From the NCBI GenBank assembly GCA_022509185.1, contig JAFLTS010000004.1, forward strand, positions 1-64,000: a DNA stretch of 64,000 bases, given 5' to 3'. Below, piece by piece: positions 51,822 through 61,223 of the stretch. The position numbers and the translations under genes are program-made. This DNA comes from Muribaculaceae bacterium (GTDB lineage Bacteria; Bacteroidota; Bacteroidia; Bacteroidales; Muribaculaceae). Numbering within the stretch: position 1 is the first letter of the stretch; every line of letters starts with the position of its first letter. The notes beneath the pieces were generated by a model. The model was not told where the DNA came from, searched no databases, and saw only the letters and a list, made by a program, of their open reading frames with translations.

Positions 51822-52748
51822 TTGGCAACAGTAAGCGTAATAGTGCCGGTGCTTAATCGCGAGCACACAATTTTAAGGTGTCTTGAAAGCATACTGAATC
51901 AGAGTAGAATTCCGGAAGAAATAATAATAGTAGATAATGGGTCGTCTGATCTCACTGTGAAGAAGGTGAAAGATTGGACGGCCCGAATTGTTAATAGAGA
52001 CCTGAAGGTAAAGTTGCTTATAGAACCTGTAGAAGGAGCATGTGCAGCTCGTCAGAGGGGGTTAGAGGAAGCAAAAAGTGATTATGTTATATTCTTTGAT
52101 TCTGATGATGCGATGCGTCCTGAATTAATTAAAAAAGCATTATCTGTAATCAACAAGGAATCAAAAACTGATATTGTATGTTGGAAATGTGAAATAGAAC
52201 AGCTGGATGGATCCAAACGAATTCCTTCTTTTATACCTCAAGATCCTTTTAGAGGCCATTTAATCCATACCTTACTTCGTCCTCAAGGTTACATGGTCAG
52301 GAAGGATTTCCTTGAAAAAGCGGGTGGGTGGAAGAAAAATATAAAGGTATGGAATGATCTTGAAACAGGGTTCAGGCTTTTATTAAATGATCCGGTTATA
52401 AATTCTATGGATGAAGTATTAGCCGACATTTATGCTCAGGAAAATTCAATTACGGGAAAAAATTTTTCATCAAAGAGAGGTTTATGGGAAACAACCATTG
52501 ATGAAATGGAACAGCTTAACGACAGTAACAATCATTCTGAAAAGATAAGAATTAAAAAAATAATAAATTATAGAAGAGCCATACTGGGGGCCATGTATTA
52601 TAAAGAAGGGAACAGGGATGCGGCTACAAAACTTCTTAAGAGTTCTCTTCGGGATATTTCATCAAAGGATAAAATTATTAATTATGTTTCTTATCTTTAC
52701 ACTCGAAAAGGAGGAAGAGGAGCTTGGTTGCTTACTTATTTCTTATAG
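51822..52748 (+). CDS. Family 2 glycosyltransferase
   Basis: A 308-residue GT-A type enzyme. It starts ATVSVIVPVLNREHTI, with the nucleotide-sugar region IVDNGSSDLTVK and the metal motif FFDSDDAM at about residue 93. TTG at 51822, 4 bases after porN, is the only start that keeps the N-terminal strand. Its place just after the secretion genes suggests it glycosylates surface lipopolysaccharide or secreted proteins; the sugar is unknown. Confidence 0.85.
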   Translation: MATVSVIVPVLNREHTILRCLESILNQSRIPEEIIIVDNGSSDLTVKKVKDWTARIVNRDLKVKLLIEPVEGACAARQRGLEEAKSDYVIFFDSDDAMRPELIKKALSVINKESKTDIVCWKCEIEQLDGSKRIPSFIPQDPFRGHLIHTLLRPQGYMVRKDFLEKAGGWKKNIKVWNDLETGFRLLLNDPVINSMDEVLADIYAQENSITGKNFSSKRGLWETTIDEMEQLNDSNNHSEKIRIKKIINYRRAILGAMYYKEGNRDAATKLLKSSLRDISSKDKIINYVSYLYTRKGGRGAWLLTYFL

Positions 52749-52765
52749 AAAAAATAAATTTTTGT

Positions 52766-53683
52766 ATGAATAGGATTTATTTTCTATCACTTTGTTTGTT
52801 AATCAGCATATTTAGTTGTTGTGCAGGTGCTACGCAAAAGAGCAGTCAAGACAACTTACAGGTAGCTGAAAATGAGATAGAGACCCTCGAATTACCGAAA
52901 CCACCTTCCACATTATCTACTCCTGAAGAAAAAGCAGATTTTATATTATTGCATTTTTGGGATGGTTTAGATTTTTCAGATACTGTCAGAAGTCATGACA
53001 TTGACTTTATGGAACAGAATTTTTCCAATTTTATAAGTATAATGCCCTATGCCGATGAAAAAGGTGTGAAAGATGCCGTAAAAAAATTATATGAAAAAGC
53101 CGGATCAGATGCAAAGGCTTATAATATAATAAATGATATCTCGGAAAAATATTTATATGATCCTCTATCACCTATGTTGAATGAGGAGAGCTATTTAATT
53201 TTTCTGGAGGTAAGAAAAGAAATGGCTAATAAGAATGACAGGAGTCTGGCAAGAGCTGAATCTCAATTGGAGGAAGTTATAAAGAACAGAGTGGGAAGCA
53301 AAGCGGCCGATTTTGAATTTATGACAATAAAAGGTGATAAGAGGAGATTATCCGATATAGAATTGGCTGATGATAATATGTTGATTTTCTTTGATCCTGA
53401 TTGTGAAACTTGCCATGAGGTGATCAATAGGTTAAGAAAAAACAACAGAATAGAGGAAGGAATAAAGGGTGGAACTCTAAAAATAATAGCAGTATATTCA
53501 GGGCCGGATAAAGAAAAATGGGATACCTATGCCTCCACTTTGCCTGCCAGCTGGATAGTGGGATATGAACCGGGGAAAATAGAGGATGAAGAAATATATA
53601 TACTCCGCGCAATGCCTACAGTATACGTTTTGAATAAGAATGGGGAAGTAAAAGCAAAAGATGTGATAATAGATGGGGAATAA
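52766..53683 (+). CDS. DUF5106 thioredoxin-like lipoprotein
   Basis: A 305-residue lipoprotein (lipobox ISIFSC, start at ATG 52766 for a proper signal). The first half is a DUF5106 helical domain (about 50-165). The second is a thioredoxin-like domain with CETC in FFDPDCETCHEV (about residue 213) and a cis-Pro motif MPTVYVL. Similar Bacteroides proteins sit in the periplasm as redox proteins. It is in line with the T9SS genes and overlaps tcdA by 11 bases. Confidence 0.85.
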   Translation: MNRIYFLSLCLLISIFSCCAGATQKSSQDNLQVAENEIETLELPKPPSTLSTPEEKADFILLHFWDGLDFSDTVRSHDIDFMEQNFSNFISIMPYADEKGVKDAVKKLYEKAGSDAKAYNIINDISEKYLYDPLSPMLNEESYLIFLEVRKEMANKNDRSLARAESQLEEVIKNRVGSKAADFEFMTIKGDKRRLSDIELADDNMLIFFDPDCETCHEVINRLRKNNRIEEGIKGGTLKIIAVYSGPDKEKWDTYASTLPASWIVGYEPGKIEDEEIYILRAMPTVYVLNKNGEVKAKDVIIDGE

Positions 53684-54470
53684 TAAGCCATTTTTCAATC
53701 GGACCAGACTTCTGCTCGGTGATGATCGTATGAAAGATCTGGATTCAGCTAACGTAATAATTTTTGGAGTAGGAGGAGTTGGTTCATGGTGTGCCGAAGG
53801 CCTTGTGAGATCAGGGATAGGCAACATCACAATTGTCGATAGTGACAGGGTATGTATTACTAATGTAAACCGTCAGATGATGGCCACTTCCAAAACTATC
53901 GGAATGGTAAAAGTAGAGGCCTTAAAGGAAAGGTTGAAAGAGATAAATCCGGATGTTAATGTAAAGGCTATACAAGCTATATATTCTGAAGAGACTTCTA
54001 AAGATTTCGATTTGGATTCATACGATTATGTAATAGATGCAATAGATTCTTTAAAAGATAAGGCTTATTTGATTCTTCATGCCACCCGTAGTAAAGCCAA
54101 GTTTTTTTCATCTATGGGAGCGGCTCTAAAATTGGATCCCATAAAAGTGGAAGTAGCTGAATTTTGGAATGTTAAAGGTTGTCCTCTTGCAAGAGCGTTG
54201 CGTCAGAGATTTAAAAAAAGGAAGGAATTTCCCCGTAAGAAATTTTTGTGTGTTTATAGCGAGGAATGGCTTGAGAATAAGGGTAGGGAGTCCTCTTGTG
54301 GCACTGACAGATGTGTATGTCCTAAAACGGAGAAAGTCACTGGAGACCCTGCTTTGGCCAATCATGAATGGTGTTCATCAAAAGCCAGAATCAACGGTTC
54401 GCTTATGCATATAACTTCAATATTCGGTTTAACTCTTGCAGGTCTGGTAATCCGGGATATATGTAAATAA
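53673..54470 (+). CDS. tcdA: tRNA threonylcarbamoyladenosine dehydratase TcdA
   Basis: A 265-residue E1-like enzyme that cyclises t6A to ct6A at position 37 of tRNAs. The ATP site is IIFGVGGVGSWCAEGL, and NVNRQM and DAIDSLKDKAYL are the family motifs. The C-terminal part has a cysteine pair (CGTDRCVC) as in TcdA. It overlaps the DUF5106 gene by 11 bases and converges on cysS. It is the last gene of the plus-strand secretion unit by position. Confidence 0.92.
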   Translation: MGNNKPFFNRTRLLLGDDRMKDLDSANVIIFGVGGVGSWCAEGLVRSGIGNITIVDSDRVCITNVNRQMMATSKTIGMVKVEALKERLKEINPDVNVKAIQAIYSEETSKDFDLDSYDYVIDAIDSLKDKAYLILHATRSKAKFFSSMGAALKLDPIKVEVAEFWNVKGCPLARALRQRFKKRKEFPRKKFLCVYSEEWLENKGRESSCGTDRCVCPKTEKVTGDPALANHEWCSSKARINGSLMHITSIFGLTLAGLVIRDICK

Positions 54471-54499
54471 AAAAAGAAGGAGCGTTTATTTAACGCTCC
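54471..54499 (-). terminator. cysS terminator
   Basis: GGAGCGTT (54479-54486) pairs with AACGCTCC (54492-54499), partly within the end of cysS, with a T-rich run on the minus strand after it (A run on plus at 54466-54475, in the tail of tcdA). Confidence 0.75.
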
Positions 54500-55961
54500 A
54501 TTCAACTCCATTTTTAGTGTCTTTAATATCAAATCCAAGTTCTCCCAGTTTATTCCGGATAAGGTCTGAAGTGGCCCAGTCTTTCTGAGCTTTAGCGTTT
54601 TTGCGGATCTCCATCAAAAGATCAACCGCTCCTTCATAGGCTTTAGTTGCAGATGCTTTTTCAGCTTCCCCTCCGATATTTATACCCAGAAGATCTATAA
54701 AAAAGGTATTGAAAAGTCTGCGAAGTTTTTCAATATCCTCCCGAGAAAGCTTTATTTCGCCGGCAGATGCTCCATTAATGATTTTTGCAGCATCAAATAG
54801 ATAAGAAATCACTACGGGAGTATTCATATCATCATCCATGGCTTCATAAGCCAGCTTAATAAAATCGGGTAGTTCCTGCGACGATGTTTCGGATGGTAAC
54901 AACGTTCCGAGACGCCTATAAGTGTCAGTTAATTTTTGCAGAGCCTTTTCGGAAGCCTGGAGAGCTGCATTGGAGAAATCAAGAGTGGAACGGTAATGAG
55001 CCTGAAGAATAAAAAATCGTATCACCATCGGCGAATAGGGAGATTCCAACAATGGATGGTCTCCTGAGAAGAATTCTTCGAGTGTGATAAAGTTATTATA
55101 ACTTTTGCCCATTTTCTTCCCTTCAATGGTAATCATATTATTATGTACCCAATATTTTACGGCATCATGACCTTGCGCGGCAACACTCTGAGCTATCTCA
55201 CATTCATGATGAGGGAAAAGGAGATCAAGCCCACCACCATGGATATCGAAAGTTTCACCAAGATACTTTTCACCCATTGTTGAGCACTCGAGGTGCCACC
55301 CGGGAAATCCTTCGCCCCATGGAGAAGGCCAGTGCATAATGTGTTCCGGACTTGCCTTTTTCCATAAGGCAAAATCCAGAGGGCTATGCTTTTCCTCCTG
55401 TCCATCGAGTTCGCGTGTGGTAGAAATCATGTCTTCTATATTCCGGCCCGAAAGTTTTCCATAAGGATGACTCTGATTGAATTTAGGCACATCAAAATAT
55501 ACTGAACCATTGCTTTCGTAAGCGTAACCGGAGTCAAGAATTCTTTTAATGTATTCTATCTGTTCTATTATATGTCCGGAAGCATGAGGTTCGATGCTGG
55601 GAGGAAGCACATTGAGTTTCTTCATATCGTCGTGATAACGATTGAGATAAAGTTGCACTACCTCCATAGGTTCAAGTTGTTCCAGTCTTGCTTTCTTCTG
55701 TATTTTATCTTCACCTTCATCAGCATCATGCTCCAAATGGCCTACATCGGTTATGTTTCTGACATACCTTACTTTATATCCCAGATGTCTTAGATATCTG
55801 AAGAGTGTATCAAAAGTGATAGCAGCTCTTGCATGGCCAAGATGAGCATCTCCATAAACCGTAGGACCACATACATACATTCCGACATGTCCTTCATTTA
55901 TGGGTACGAAAGGTTGTTTTATGCGATTAAGTGAGTTGTATAAAGAAAGATTATGATTCAT
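54486..55961 (-). CDS. cysS: Cysteine-tRNA ligase
   Basis: Charges tRNA-Cys. 491 residues from ATG 55961, which lies one base after the DUF3467 stop; an upstream ATG would add 13 residues from inside that gene. The HIGH-like motif is [19 protein letters not shown], zinc ligands are in WHLECSTMG and HHECEIAQS, and the second signature is KKMGKSYNN, where the usual KMSKS has Gly in place of Ser. The anticodon-binding C-terminus is complete. Confidence 0.95.
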   Translation of the reverse strand: MNHNLSLYNSLNRIKQPFVPINEGHVGMYVCGPTVYGDAHLGHARAAITFDTLFRYLRHLGYKVRYVRNITDVGHLEHDADEGEDKIQKKARLEQLEPMEVVQLYLNRYHDDMKKLNVLPPSIEPHASGHIIEQIEYIKRILDSGYAYESNGSVYFDVPKFNQSHPYGKLSGRNIEDMISTTRELDGQEEKHSPLDFALWKKASPEHIMHWPSPWGEGFPGWHLECSTMGEKYLGETFDIHGGGLDLLFPHHECEIAQSVAAQGHDAVKYWVHNNMITIEGKKMGKSYNNFITLEEFFSGDHPLLESPYSPMVIRFFILQAHYRSTLDFSNAALQASEKALQKLTDTYRRLGTLLPSETSSQELPDFIKLAYEAMDDDMNTPVVISYLFDAAKIINGASAGEIKLSREDIEKLRRLFNTFFIDLLGINIGGEAEKASATKAYEGAVDLLMEIRKNAKAQKDWATSDLIRNKLGELGFDIKDTKNGVEWSVK

Positions 55962-55962
55962 A

Positions 55963-56262
55963 TCAATTGTTTCCGAAGCCTGACATATTACCGCCTCCAC
56001 GAGGTTTTATTTCGCCGAACTGAGCTTCATATTTCTTTACATTGTCAGTAATGGCGAACATAAGTTGCTTGGCATTTTCGGGCGACATTATAATTCGACT
56101 CACTACGGGTGCCTGAGGCATGCCGGGAGCGGTATAGATAAAATCAATCATAAATTCATTAGGGCTATGGCCGATCATAGCCAGGTTGCTGTAGCGTCCG
56201 TCAGCTATTTCAGGACGAAGTTGAATCTGAAGCTGATTCTTGTTTTGATTTTCGTTTGCCAT
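55963..56262 (-). CDS. DUF3467 protein
   Basis: A 99-residue soluble protein of DUF3467. The conserved pattern includes [22 protein letters not shown] and the segment [19 protein letters not shown]. No function is known for the family. It lies 17 bases after the ABC protein gene and one base before cysS. Confidence 0.85.
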   Translation of the reverse strand: MANENQNKNQLQIQLRPEIADGRYSNLAMIGHSPNEFMIDFIYTAPGMPQAPVVSRIIMSPENAKQLMFAITDNVKKYEAQFGEIKPRGGGNMSGFGNN

Positions 56263-56279
56263 TTTATTTATTATTATAG

Positions 56280-56981
56280 TTAAATTGATTCCGGTTCATT
56301 TACCCTTTCAGGTTTTTTCATGTATATATTATGTTTAATCACTCCGTCTTCAATGAGTACCTTGCGATCTGCAATATCAGCCATTTCCGGATCATGTGTC
56401 ACCAATACAAAAGATTGATTATATTTTTCCTTAAGAAAAGAAATAATATTCTTAATTTCATCACGATTTTTGGAGTCAAGACTTCCTGTGGGTTCATCAG
56501 CCATAACCAAGGCCGGTGTATTTATAAGTGCTCTTGCAATAGCAGCTCGTTGTTTTTCACCACCGGAAAGTTCAGCAGGCTTATGTTCAAGTCTGTGAGA
56601 GAGGCCTAATTCGGTTAGCCATCGCTGAGCTTCAGCAAAGGCTGTTTTACGGTTTCTGCCAGCAATTAAGGCAGGAAGAGCTACATTTTCAAGAGCTGTG
56701 AATTCAGGAAGAAGCTGATGAAATTGAAAAACAAAACCAAGATTTGTATTTCTGAATTTCGACAATTTTTTGTCTTTGTATTTAAGTAGATTCTCACCGT
56801 TGAAAATCACTTCACCCAGATCCGGACGATCGAGAGTTCCGGCTATCTGTAATAATGTGGTTTTCCCGGCTCCCGATGGTCCCAGAATTGCCATTATTTC
56901 TCCCGGCACAAAGGATAAGGAAATGCCATTGAGTACCTTTACCGGACCGTAGCTTTTTGTAATATTTTTAAGTTCCAGCAT
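56280..56981 (-). CDS. LolD-like ABC transporter ATP-binding protein
   Basis: A 233-residue ATPase of the MacB/LolD group. Walker A is GPSGAGKTTLLQI, the signature is LSGGEKQRAAIARAL, and Walker B is ALVMADEPTGSLD. LolD drives release of lipoproteins from the inner membrane; the permease is not adjacent, so LolD versus another export system is not certain. I set the start at ATG 56981; TAATG overlaps the stop of the metal-binding-like gene. Confidence 0.88.
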   Translation of the reverse strand: MLELKNITKSYGPVKVLNGISLSFVPGEIMAILGPSGAGKTTLLQIAGTLDRPDLGEVIFNGENLLKYKDKKLSKFRNTNLGFVFQFHQLLPEFTALENVALPALIAGRNRKTAFAEAQRWLTELGLSHRLEHKPAELSGGEKQRAAIARALINTPALVMADEPTGSLDSKNRDEIKNIISFLKEKYNQSFVLVTHDPEMADIADRKVLIEDGVIKHNIYMKKPERVNEPESI

Positions 56982-57211
56982 TATTTGTTTTCCAACCCCC
57001 GGGTGAGCCAAGCACCTTCGAAACCTGCCTCCTTGATCGCGGCTTCCACTTGAGCTGCATGTTCGGAATCTTCCGGAATTCCATGCACATGAAGCACCTT
57101 ATCAGTATTTTGGAGCTCCATTTTCAGTTTGGCGTCAGGGAATTTGCGTTGCACTTCCTTAATTATCGCAGCTTCACAATCGCTGCATTTTGCATTTGTC
57201 TTGAATTGCAT
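56981..57211 (-). CDS. Small HMA-like metal-binding protein
   Basis: A 76-residue protein with a CxxC near the start (KCSDCEAAI) and a beta-alpha pattern that resembles the heavy-metal-associated fold, with a C-terminal GFEGAW. It may carry copper or another metal, but the motif is weaker than in typical HMA domains. The stop is overlapped by the LolD-like start (TAATG), so the two are coupled. Confidence 0.7.
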   Translation of the reverse strand: MQFKTNAKCSDCEAAIIKEVQRKFPDAKLKMELQNTDKVLHVHGIPEDSEHAAQVEAAIKEAGFEGAWLTRGLENK

Positions 57212-57264
57212 ATCGAATAAATTAGATTTACAAAATTAAGACAAAATTTGCAATACAGGAAAGA

Positions 57265-58419
57265 TTACCTTTTAAGAATTCGTCTGTTCTTAGGATAGAG
57301 ATTATTTGCACGAGTGCCAATATTTTTTGCAGGTCCTAAAGGAAGGCCTTTATAAGTTATAGTCACCAATCCTTTTGGTGCTTCAGGCCGCAACACGATA
57401 CTTTCTCGCCTTAAATAGGCTAATGCCTTTTCTTTATCCACCTCAACTGTGGGAAAGCTTTCAGTTGCTCCTTTATTTTCAGATTTCCATTTAGTATTAA
57501 GGGTAGGTTTCCATTCACCGGATTTTCTAAACACAGCTAAGAAAAGCCCTTCTCCCTGAGTTTTATGCGGCATAAATCTATATACGGGTAATGTAGTGTC
57601 AATACCTTTTTGAATTCCCCATTCAAGAGGGAAATGTAGATCTTCAGGTTCCAATTTTAGATCACGATGAATAAACTCCGCATTTTCTTCGTTTTCACAT
57701 CTATTGAACGTGCACGTAGAATATATAAGAAATCCTCCGGGTTTTAAAGCTTTAACAACTTTTTTGAGAATATCTTTTTGCAACATGGAGCAATCTTCTA
57801 CCAATTTGGGACTCCATTGTGTACGAGCCACTTCTTCCTTACGCATCATACCTTCACCCGAACATGGTGCATCAACAGCTATGATATCAAATTCTTCTTC
57901 CTGAGTTTCAAAAAAAGATGCATCTTTATTGGTAATTAAAACTTCAGGATATCCCCACCGGTCTATATTTTCTTTTAGTGCATGGAGTCTCTTGGGAGAA
58001 TATTCATTAGCCGTAACAGTCGCTCCATCAGGAAGGGCATTGATCATTGCTGTGGTTTTGCCGCCGGGAGCGGCGCACATATCCAGAATATGTAAGTTGT
58101 TATAACCCTTGAAATTTGGAATTAATCTTTCAGTCACTTCTTCATAAATCATGGAAGAAGCATCTTGCACGTAATAAGCCCCCGCATGGAGTAGAGGATC
58201 AAAGATAAATTCCGGACGCTGTTTCAAATATCTGCCAGACCGACACCACTTTACTTCTGTTGCATCAGAAAAAAAAGCTCCCGGTTTCCGCCGGTTAAGT
58301 CTTACGGAACAAACCGGAGGCAAATCGAGAGCTTTTATTAAATCATCAGCCTCAACTCCGAGTAGACTATGGAGTCGGGCTGAGAATTCTTCGGGCAATT
58401 TTGTTGTAATTTTATTCAA
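57265..58419 (-). CDS. RsmF/NOL1-NOP2-Sun family rRNA m5C methyltransferase
   Basis: A 384-residue methyltransferase of 16S rRNA cytosine-5 type. The SAM region is ILDMCAAPGGKTTAMI and the catalytic motif is DAPCSGEGMMRKEE (Cys of PC), with the second Cys in YSTCTFNRCENEEN. The C-terminal domain (about 300-384) resembles the PUA-like tail of RsmF. The start is TTG at 58419, overlapping the stop of the repeat protein by TTGA. Likely target is rRNA. Confidence 0.9.
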   Translation of the reverse strand: MNKITTKLPEEFSARLHSLLGVEADDLIKALDLPPVCSVRLNRRKPGAFFSDATEVKWCRSGRYLKQRPEFIFDPLLHAGAYYVQDASSMIYEEVTERLIPNFKGYNNLHILDMCAAPGGKTTAMINALPDGATVTANEYSPKRLHALKENIDRWGYPEVLITNKDASFFETQEEEFDIIAVDAPCSGEGMMRKEEVARTQWSPKLVEDCSMLQKDILKKVVKALKPGGFLIYSTCTFNRCENEENAEFIHRDLKLEPEDLHFPLEWGIQKGIDTTLPVYRFMPHKTQGEGLFLAVFRKSGEWKPTLNTKWKSENKGATESFPTVEVDKEKALAYLRRESIVLRPEAPKGLVTITYKGLPLGPAKNIGTRANNLYPKNRRILKR

Positions 58420-58958
58420 AATATCTTTTTGAAAACATTTTTAGTTTTTTTCCAAGTCTTTTCAGCTCCTTCTTTAGTTTTTCTATAGACATGTTTGGAG
58501 CCTTTCTTAGCCTTGTCATAGGTTTTTACAGTCCCATCTGCTACCTTATTATAGGTTTTAACCGTTCCGTTTGCAACAGAATCAGCCACATTGGTTACTC
58601 CTTCCTTCGTTTTTAGATAGGCATTTTGTGATTCTTCTTTAGTTTTATTATAGGTGTTGACAGTACCTTCAGCTACCTGGTTATAGGTTTGTACAGTGCC
58701 TTCTGCAACTGTATTGTAAGCGTTCTGGGTGCCTTCTGCAACTTTATTATAAGCATTTTCCGTGCCCTCTTTGGTTTGATTATAAGCATTGACCGTTCCG
58801 TCAGCCACTTTATCATAAGCCTGAATTACAAGCGGTTTGGTAGAACAGGAATCTGTTGAACAACTTGTAGATTGATTACAGTTTTCATCTGCATAGGTTG
58901 AAAATGTGCCAAATGTTAAAGAAAAAACTAGAAGAGTCGGAATCGCTAACTTTTTCAT
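58416..58958 (-). CDS. Secreted protein of twelve 11-residue repeats (LEA-like)
   Basis: A 180-residue protein with a signal peptide (first 23 residues), a Cys-rich linker (CNQSTSCSTDSC) and then twelve 11-residue repeats in register at residues 47-178, of the form AYNKVAEGTQN, before a final IF. The pattern is that of late-embryogenesis-abundant-like or YtxH-like amphipathic helices. Repeats are increasingly lysine-rich at the C-terminus. It is coupled to the rRNA methyltransferase by TTGA. Function is not known; an envelope or stress-related role is a guess. Confidence 0.8.
   Translation of the reverse strand: MKKLAIPTLLVFSLTFGTFSTYADENCNQSTSCSTDSCSTKPLVIQAYDKVADGTVNAYNQTKEGTENAYNKVAEGTQNAYNTVAEGTVQTYNQVAEGTVNTYNKTKEESQNAYLKTKEGVTNVADSVANGTVKTYNKVADGTVKTYDKAKKGSKHVYRKTKEGAEKTWKKTKNVFKKIF
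58425..58820 (-). repeat. Tandem 33-base repeats inside the LEA-like gene
   Basis: Twelve direct in-frame units of 33 bases encode the 11-residue repeats. The middle units are most alike, which suggests recent duplication or exchange. Confidence 0.75.
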
Positions 58959-59200
58959 AACCTTAAGATTTAGAGTGTAAATATTTATTAATTATTTATC
59001 TTTCTACTTTTAACGTGTGTATATATGGAATGGTTCATGAAAAATAGATTAAAAGTTGAATATAAATAATTCATACTAAAAAAATAAAGACATGGGATAG
59101 GAATATAAAAGAGTAACATATTAATTTCTTATAATAAACCAATATTGCAAAAAAGGTGAGAAAGAGTAAAAGAAAAATAGGAAATTATAAATAAAAATAT

Positions 59201-59208
59201 TATTTTTG
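59201..59208 (+). promoter_or_regulatory. -7 box of the fimbrillin gene
   Basis: TATTTTTG (TAnnTTTG type), 19 bases before ATG 59228. The flanking 270 bases are very AT-rich and hold no gene. Confidence 0.5.
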
Positions 59209-59227
59209 TTTTTCTTAACAATTAAGC

Positions 59228-61210
59228 ATGAAAATCAATATTTTATTTAAAAATTTAAATTTCCTAATCCGTAGCAGCATAATAGAAAGGCCTCTATTAC
59301 TAATTTCTTTTATAATTATTTTACTTGTCAGTTGTAAAGAAGAAACTATAAATCAGGATCTTGAAATTTATTTGTCAGACCTTAATCAAAATAATAAAGA
59401 AGGGTTATATTTAAACGTAAACTTAGGACAAGCAGGAGGAATTTCCGGAACTCGTGATTACAGTTATGATCCCGGATCGGATACATATTCTAAATTTGAA
59501 AACCATATTGAAAATGGTCGTATCTACATTTATGAAGAAGCTGCAAATAAAAAGGAGGGAGATGCTCGTTGTGTCAGCTACGGATCATTGATTGATCCGA
59601 TAGATCCAACTTTAAATACAGGTAATAATGAATTTTCAACACAAAAGATACTTTTCAGAAACATAGAACTTTCAGAATTCGATTTTGACGAGACAAAAAA
59701 TTATTATGCACTGGTAATTCTGAATGCCAATTCATCATTTAGTTATCCGCAATTATATTCAAAATTCAGCGAGTGGGCTCAACAAGCGCAAGAAAACCGG
59801 ATGCTTATTGATGATAATGTAGATGTAAAGGATATAGGGAAGACACCTGACTTTGGAGCACCTAATTCTTACAAGTATATCACGATGACCAATGCGACGG
59901 GTCAGGTAAACAGTGAAATTGTAGATGGTATTTACTCTCCCCACACATTACAAAAAATAGATTCCGAAGATATTCAAAGAGGGAAATTTGATGAGGAACA
60001 TCAAAGTAAAACAACAATTTATGTTCAAAGAAATGTAGCCAAGGTATTGGTCAAGACAGAGGGAAGTGATTTAGATATAGAAAAAAAGATTTTTACTGTT
60101 GGCGATTTCACGCTTCAGGCCAATATAAGCGTATTTTCCCTGAATGTTACCAACAAGTTTTCTTATCCGGTGATGAATATAGATGACCTGGATTGGACCA
60201 GGAGCTTCTCTCACTCAAGTAGTAGCGATGAATTTAATCGTGTATTTTGGGCTAAAGATCCGAATTATAATATTCAAAAACTAACTACAAAAGATTTCGG
60301 ATCAAGTTCTTTGCCGATTCAGGCCGGGAAAGGTTTTCCGTTATATTGCCTTGAGAATACGATGGATTGGGATTGTATGCTACAAGGCCAAACCACCCGT
60401 GTTATAGTGAGATGCGAAATTACATGGTGGGGTAAAACAACAGATGAAAACCGTAACTCAACAGATTTAAAGATTCCGGATAATTATATAAAATCAGAAA
60501 CAAACCAGAATCCAACAAGCCGAAGTGAATATAATAATGATTTCGATACAAACGGATATTTTAAAATCGGTAATGGAGAAAATGCCAATATGTGGGACTG
60601 GCTTCATATCAATGAAACTTTCTCTGCAACTTATAAGGAAAAATATCCTGAAAGCAATGTTTCCTTTATTCTAAATAATAAAGTAAACGGTGTGTATGTT
60701 TTGGGTGGATATTACAAATTAAAAGATTTAATCGGCGCATCTCAAGATATAAATGATAATGACTGGTTATTATTAGCCCAGTCAATAGGACTATCAGGTC
60801 CGGAAGAAAAATTCGCATATTATGCACCTATGGATTTAGGTGTATCTAATAAAGACAATAAACAGATCTATGAGCTACAATCCTGCTTCATGTATTATGT
60901 AGTACGAATACGCCATTTTGCTGATTCTGACGGAACTTCGGAAGAGTCTGTTGAATGGGACGGCTCAACAATAAGGAAAACAGATGGCACAAAAATAGCC
61001 AATTATACACCCAAACATTTGGGGAGATGGGGAGTCGTAAGGAATAATTTCTATGAAATTACAATAAATGCGATAAATCATATCGGTGTTCCTGATAAAC
61101 CCCCTCATCTTGAAGATGATGACACTGACGACATGCCGGAAGATTATTATATTAATGTAACCATAAATATAAAAGACTGGGGAAAACGGGAAAATTCCTT
61201 CATTTTTTAA
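59228..61210 (+). CDS. Fimbrillin (Mfa1/FimA family)
   Basis: A 660-residue lipoprotein (lipobox LLVSC near residue 37) with the fimbrillin layout. The N-terminal half carries the VQRNVAKVLVKTEGSDL segment typical of the FimA/Mfa fold; the C-terminal part has YTPKHLGRWGVVRNNFYEIT and NVTINIKDW, as in Mfa1. It is precursor to a donor-strand fimbria anchored and processed at the surface. No anchor (Mfa2) or tip genes are adjacent. Gene is AT-rich. gmd starts 13 bases downstream. Confidence 0.8.
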   Translation: MKINILFKNLNFLIRSSIIERPLLLISFIIILLVSCKEETINQDLEIYLSDLNQNNKEGLYLNVNLGQAGGISGTRDYSYDPGSDTYSKFENHIENGRIYIYEEAANKKEGDARCVSYGSLIDPIDPTLNTGNNEFSTQKILFRNIELSEFDFDETKNYYALVILNANSSFSYPQLYSKFSEWAQQAQENRMLIDDNVDVKDIGKTPDFGAPNSYKYITMTNATGQVNSEIVDGIYSPHTLQKIDSEDIQRGKFDEEHQSKTTIYVQRNVAKVLVKTEGSDLDIEKKIFTVGDFTLQANISVFSLNVTNKFSYPVMNIDDLDWTRSFSHSSSSDEFNRVFWAKDPNYNIQKLTTKDFGSSSLPIQAGKGFPLYCLENTMDWDCMLQGQTTRVIVRCEITWWGKTTDENRNSTDLKIPDNYIKSETNQNPTSRSEYNNDFDTNGYFKIGNGENANMWDWLHINETFSATYKEKYPESNVSFILNNKVNGVYVLGGYYKLKDLIGASQDINDNDWLLLAQSIGLSGPEEKFAYYAPMDLGVSNKDNKQIYELQSCFMYYVVRIRHFADSDGTSEESVEWDGSTIRKTDGTKIANYTPKHLGRWGVVRNNFYEITINAINHIGVPDKPPHLEDDDTDDMPEDYYINVTINIKDWGKRENSFIF

Positions 61211-61223
61211 TACCAATTAATAA

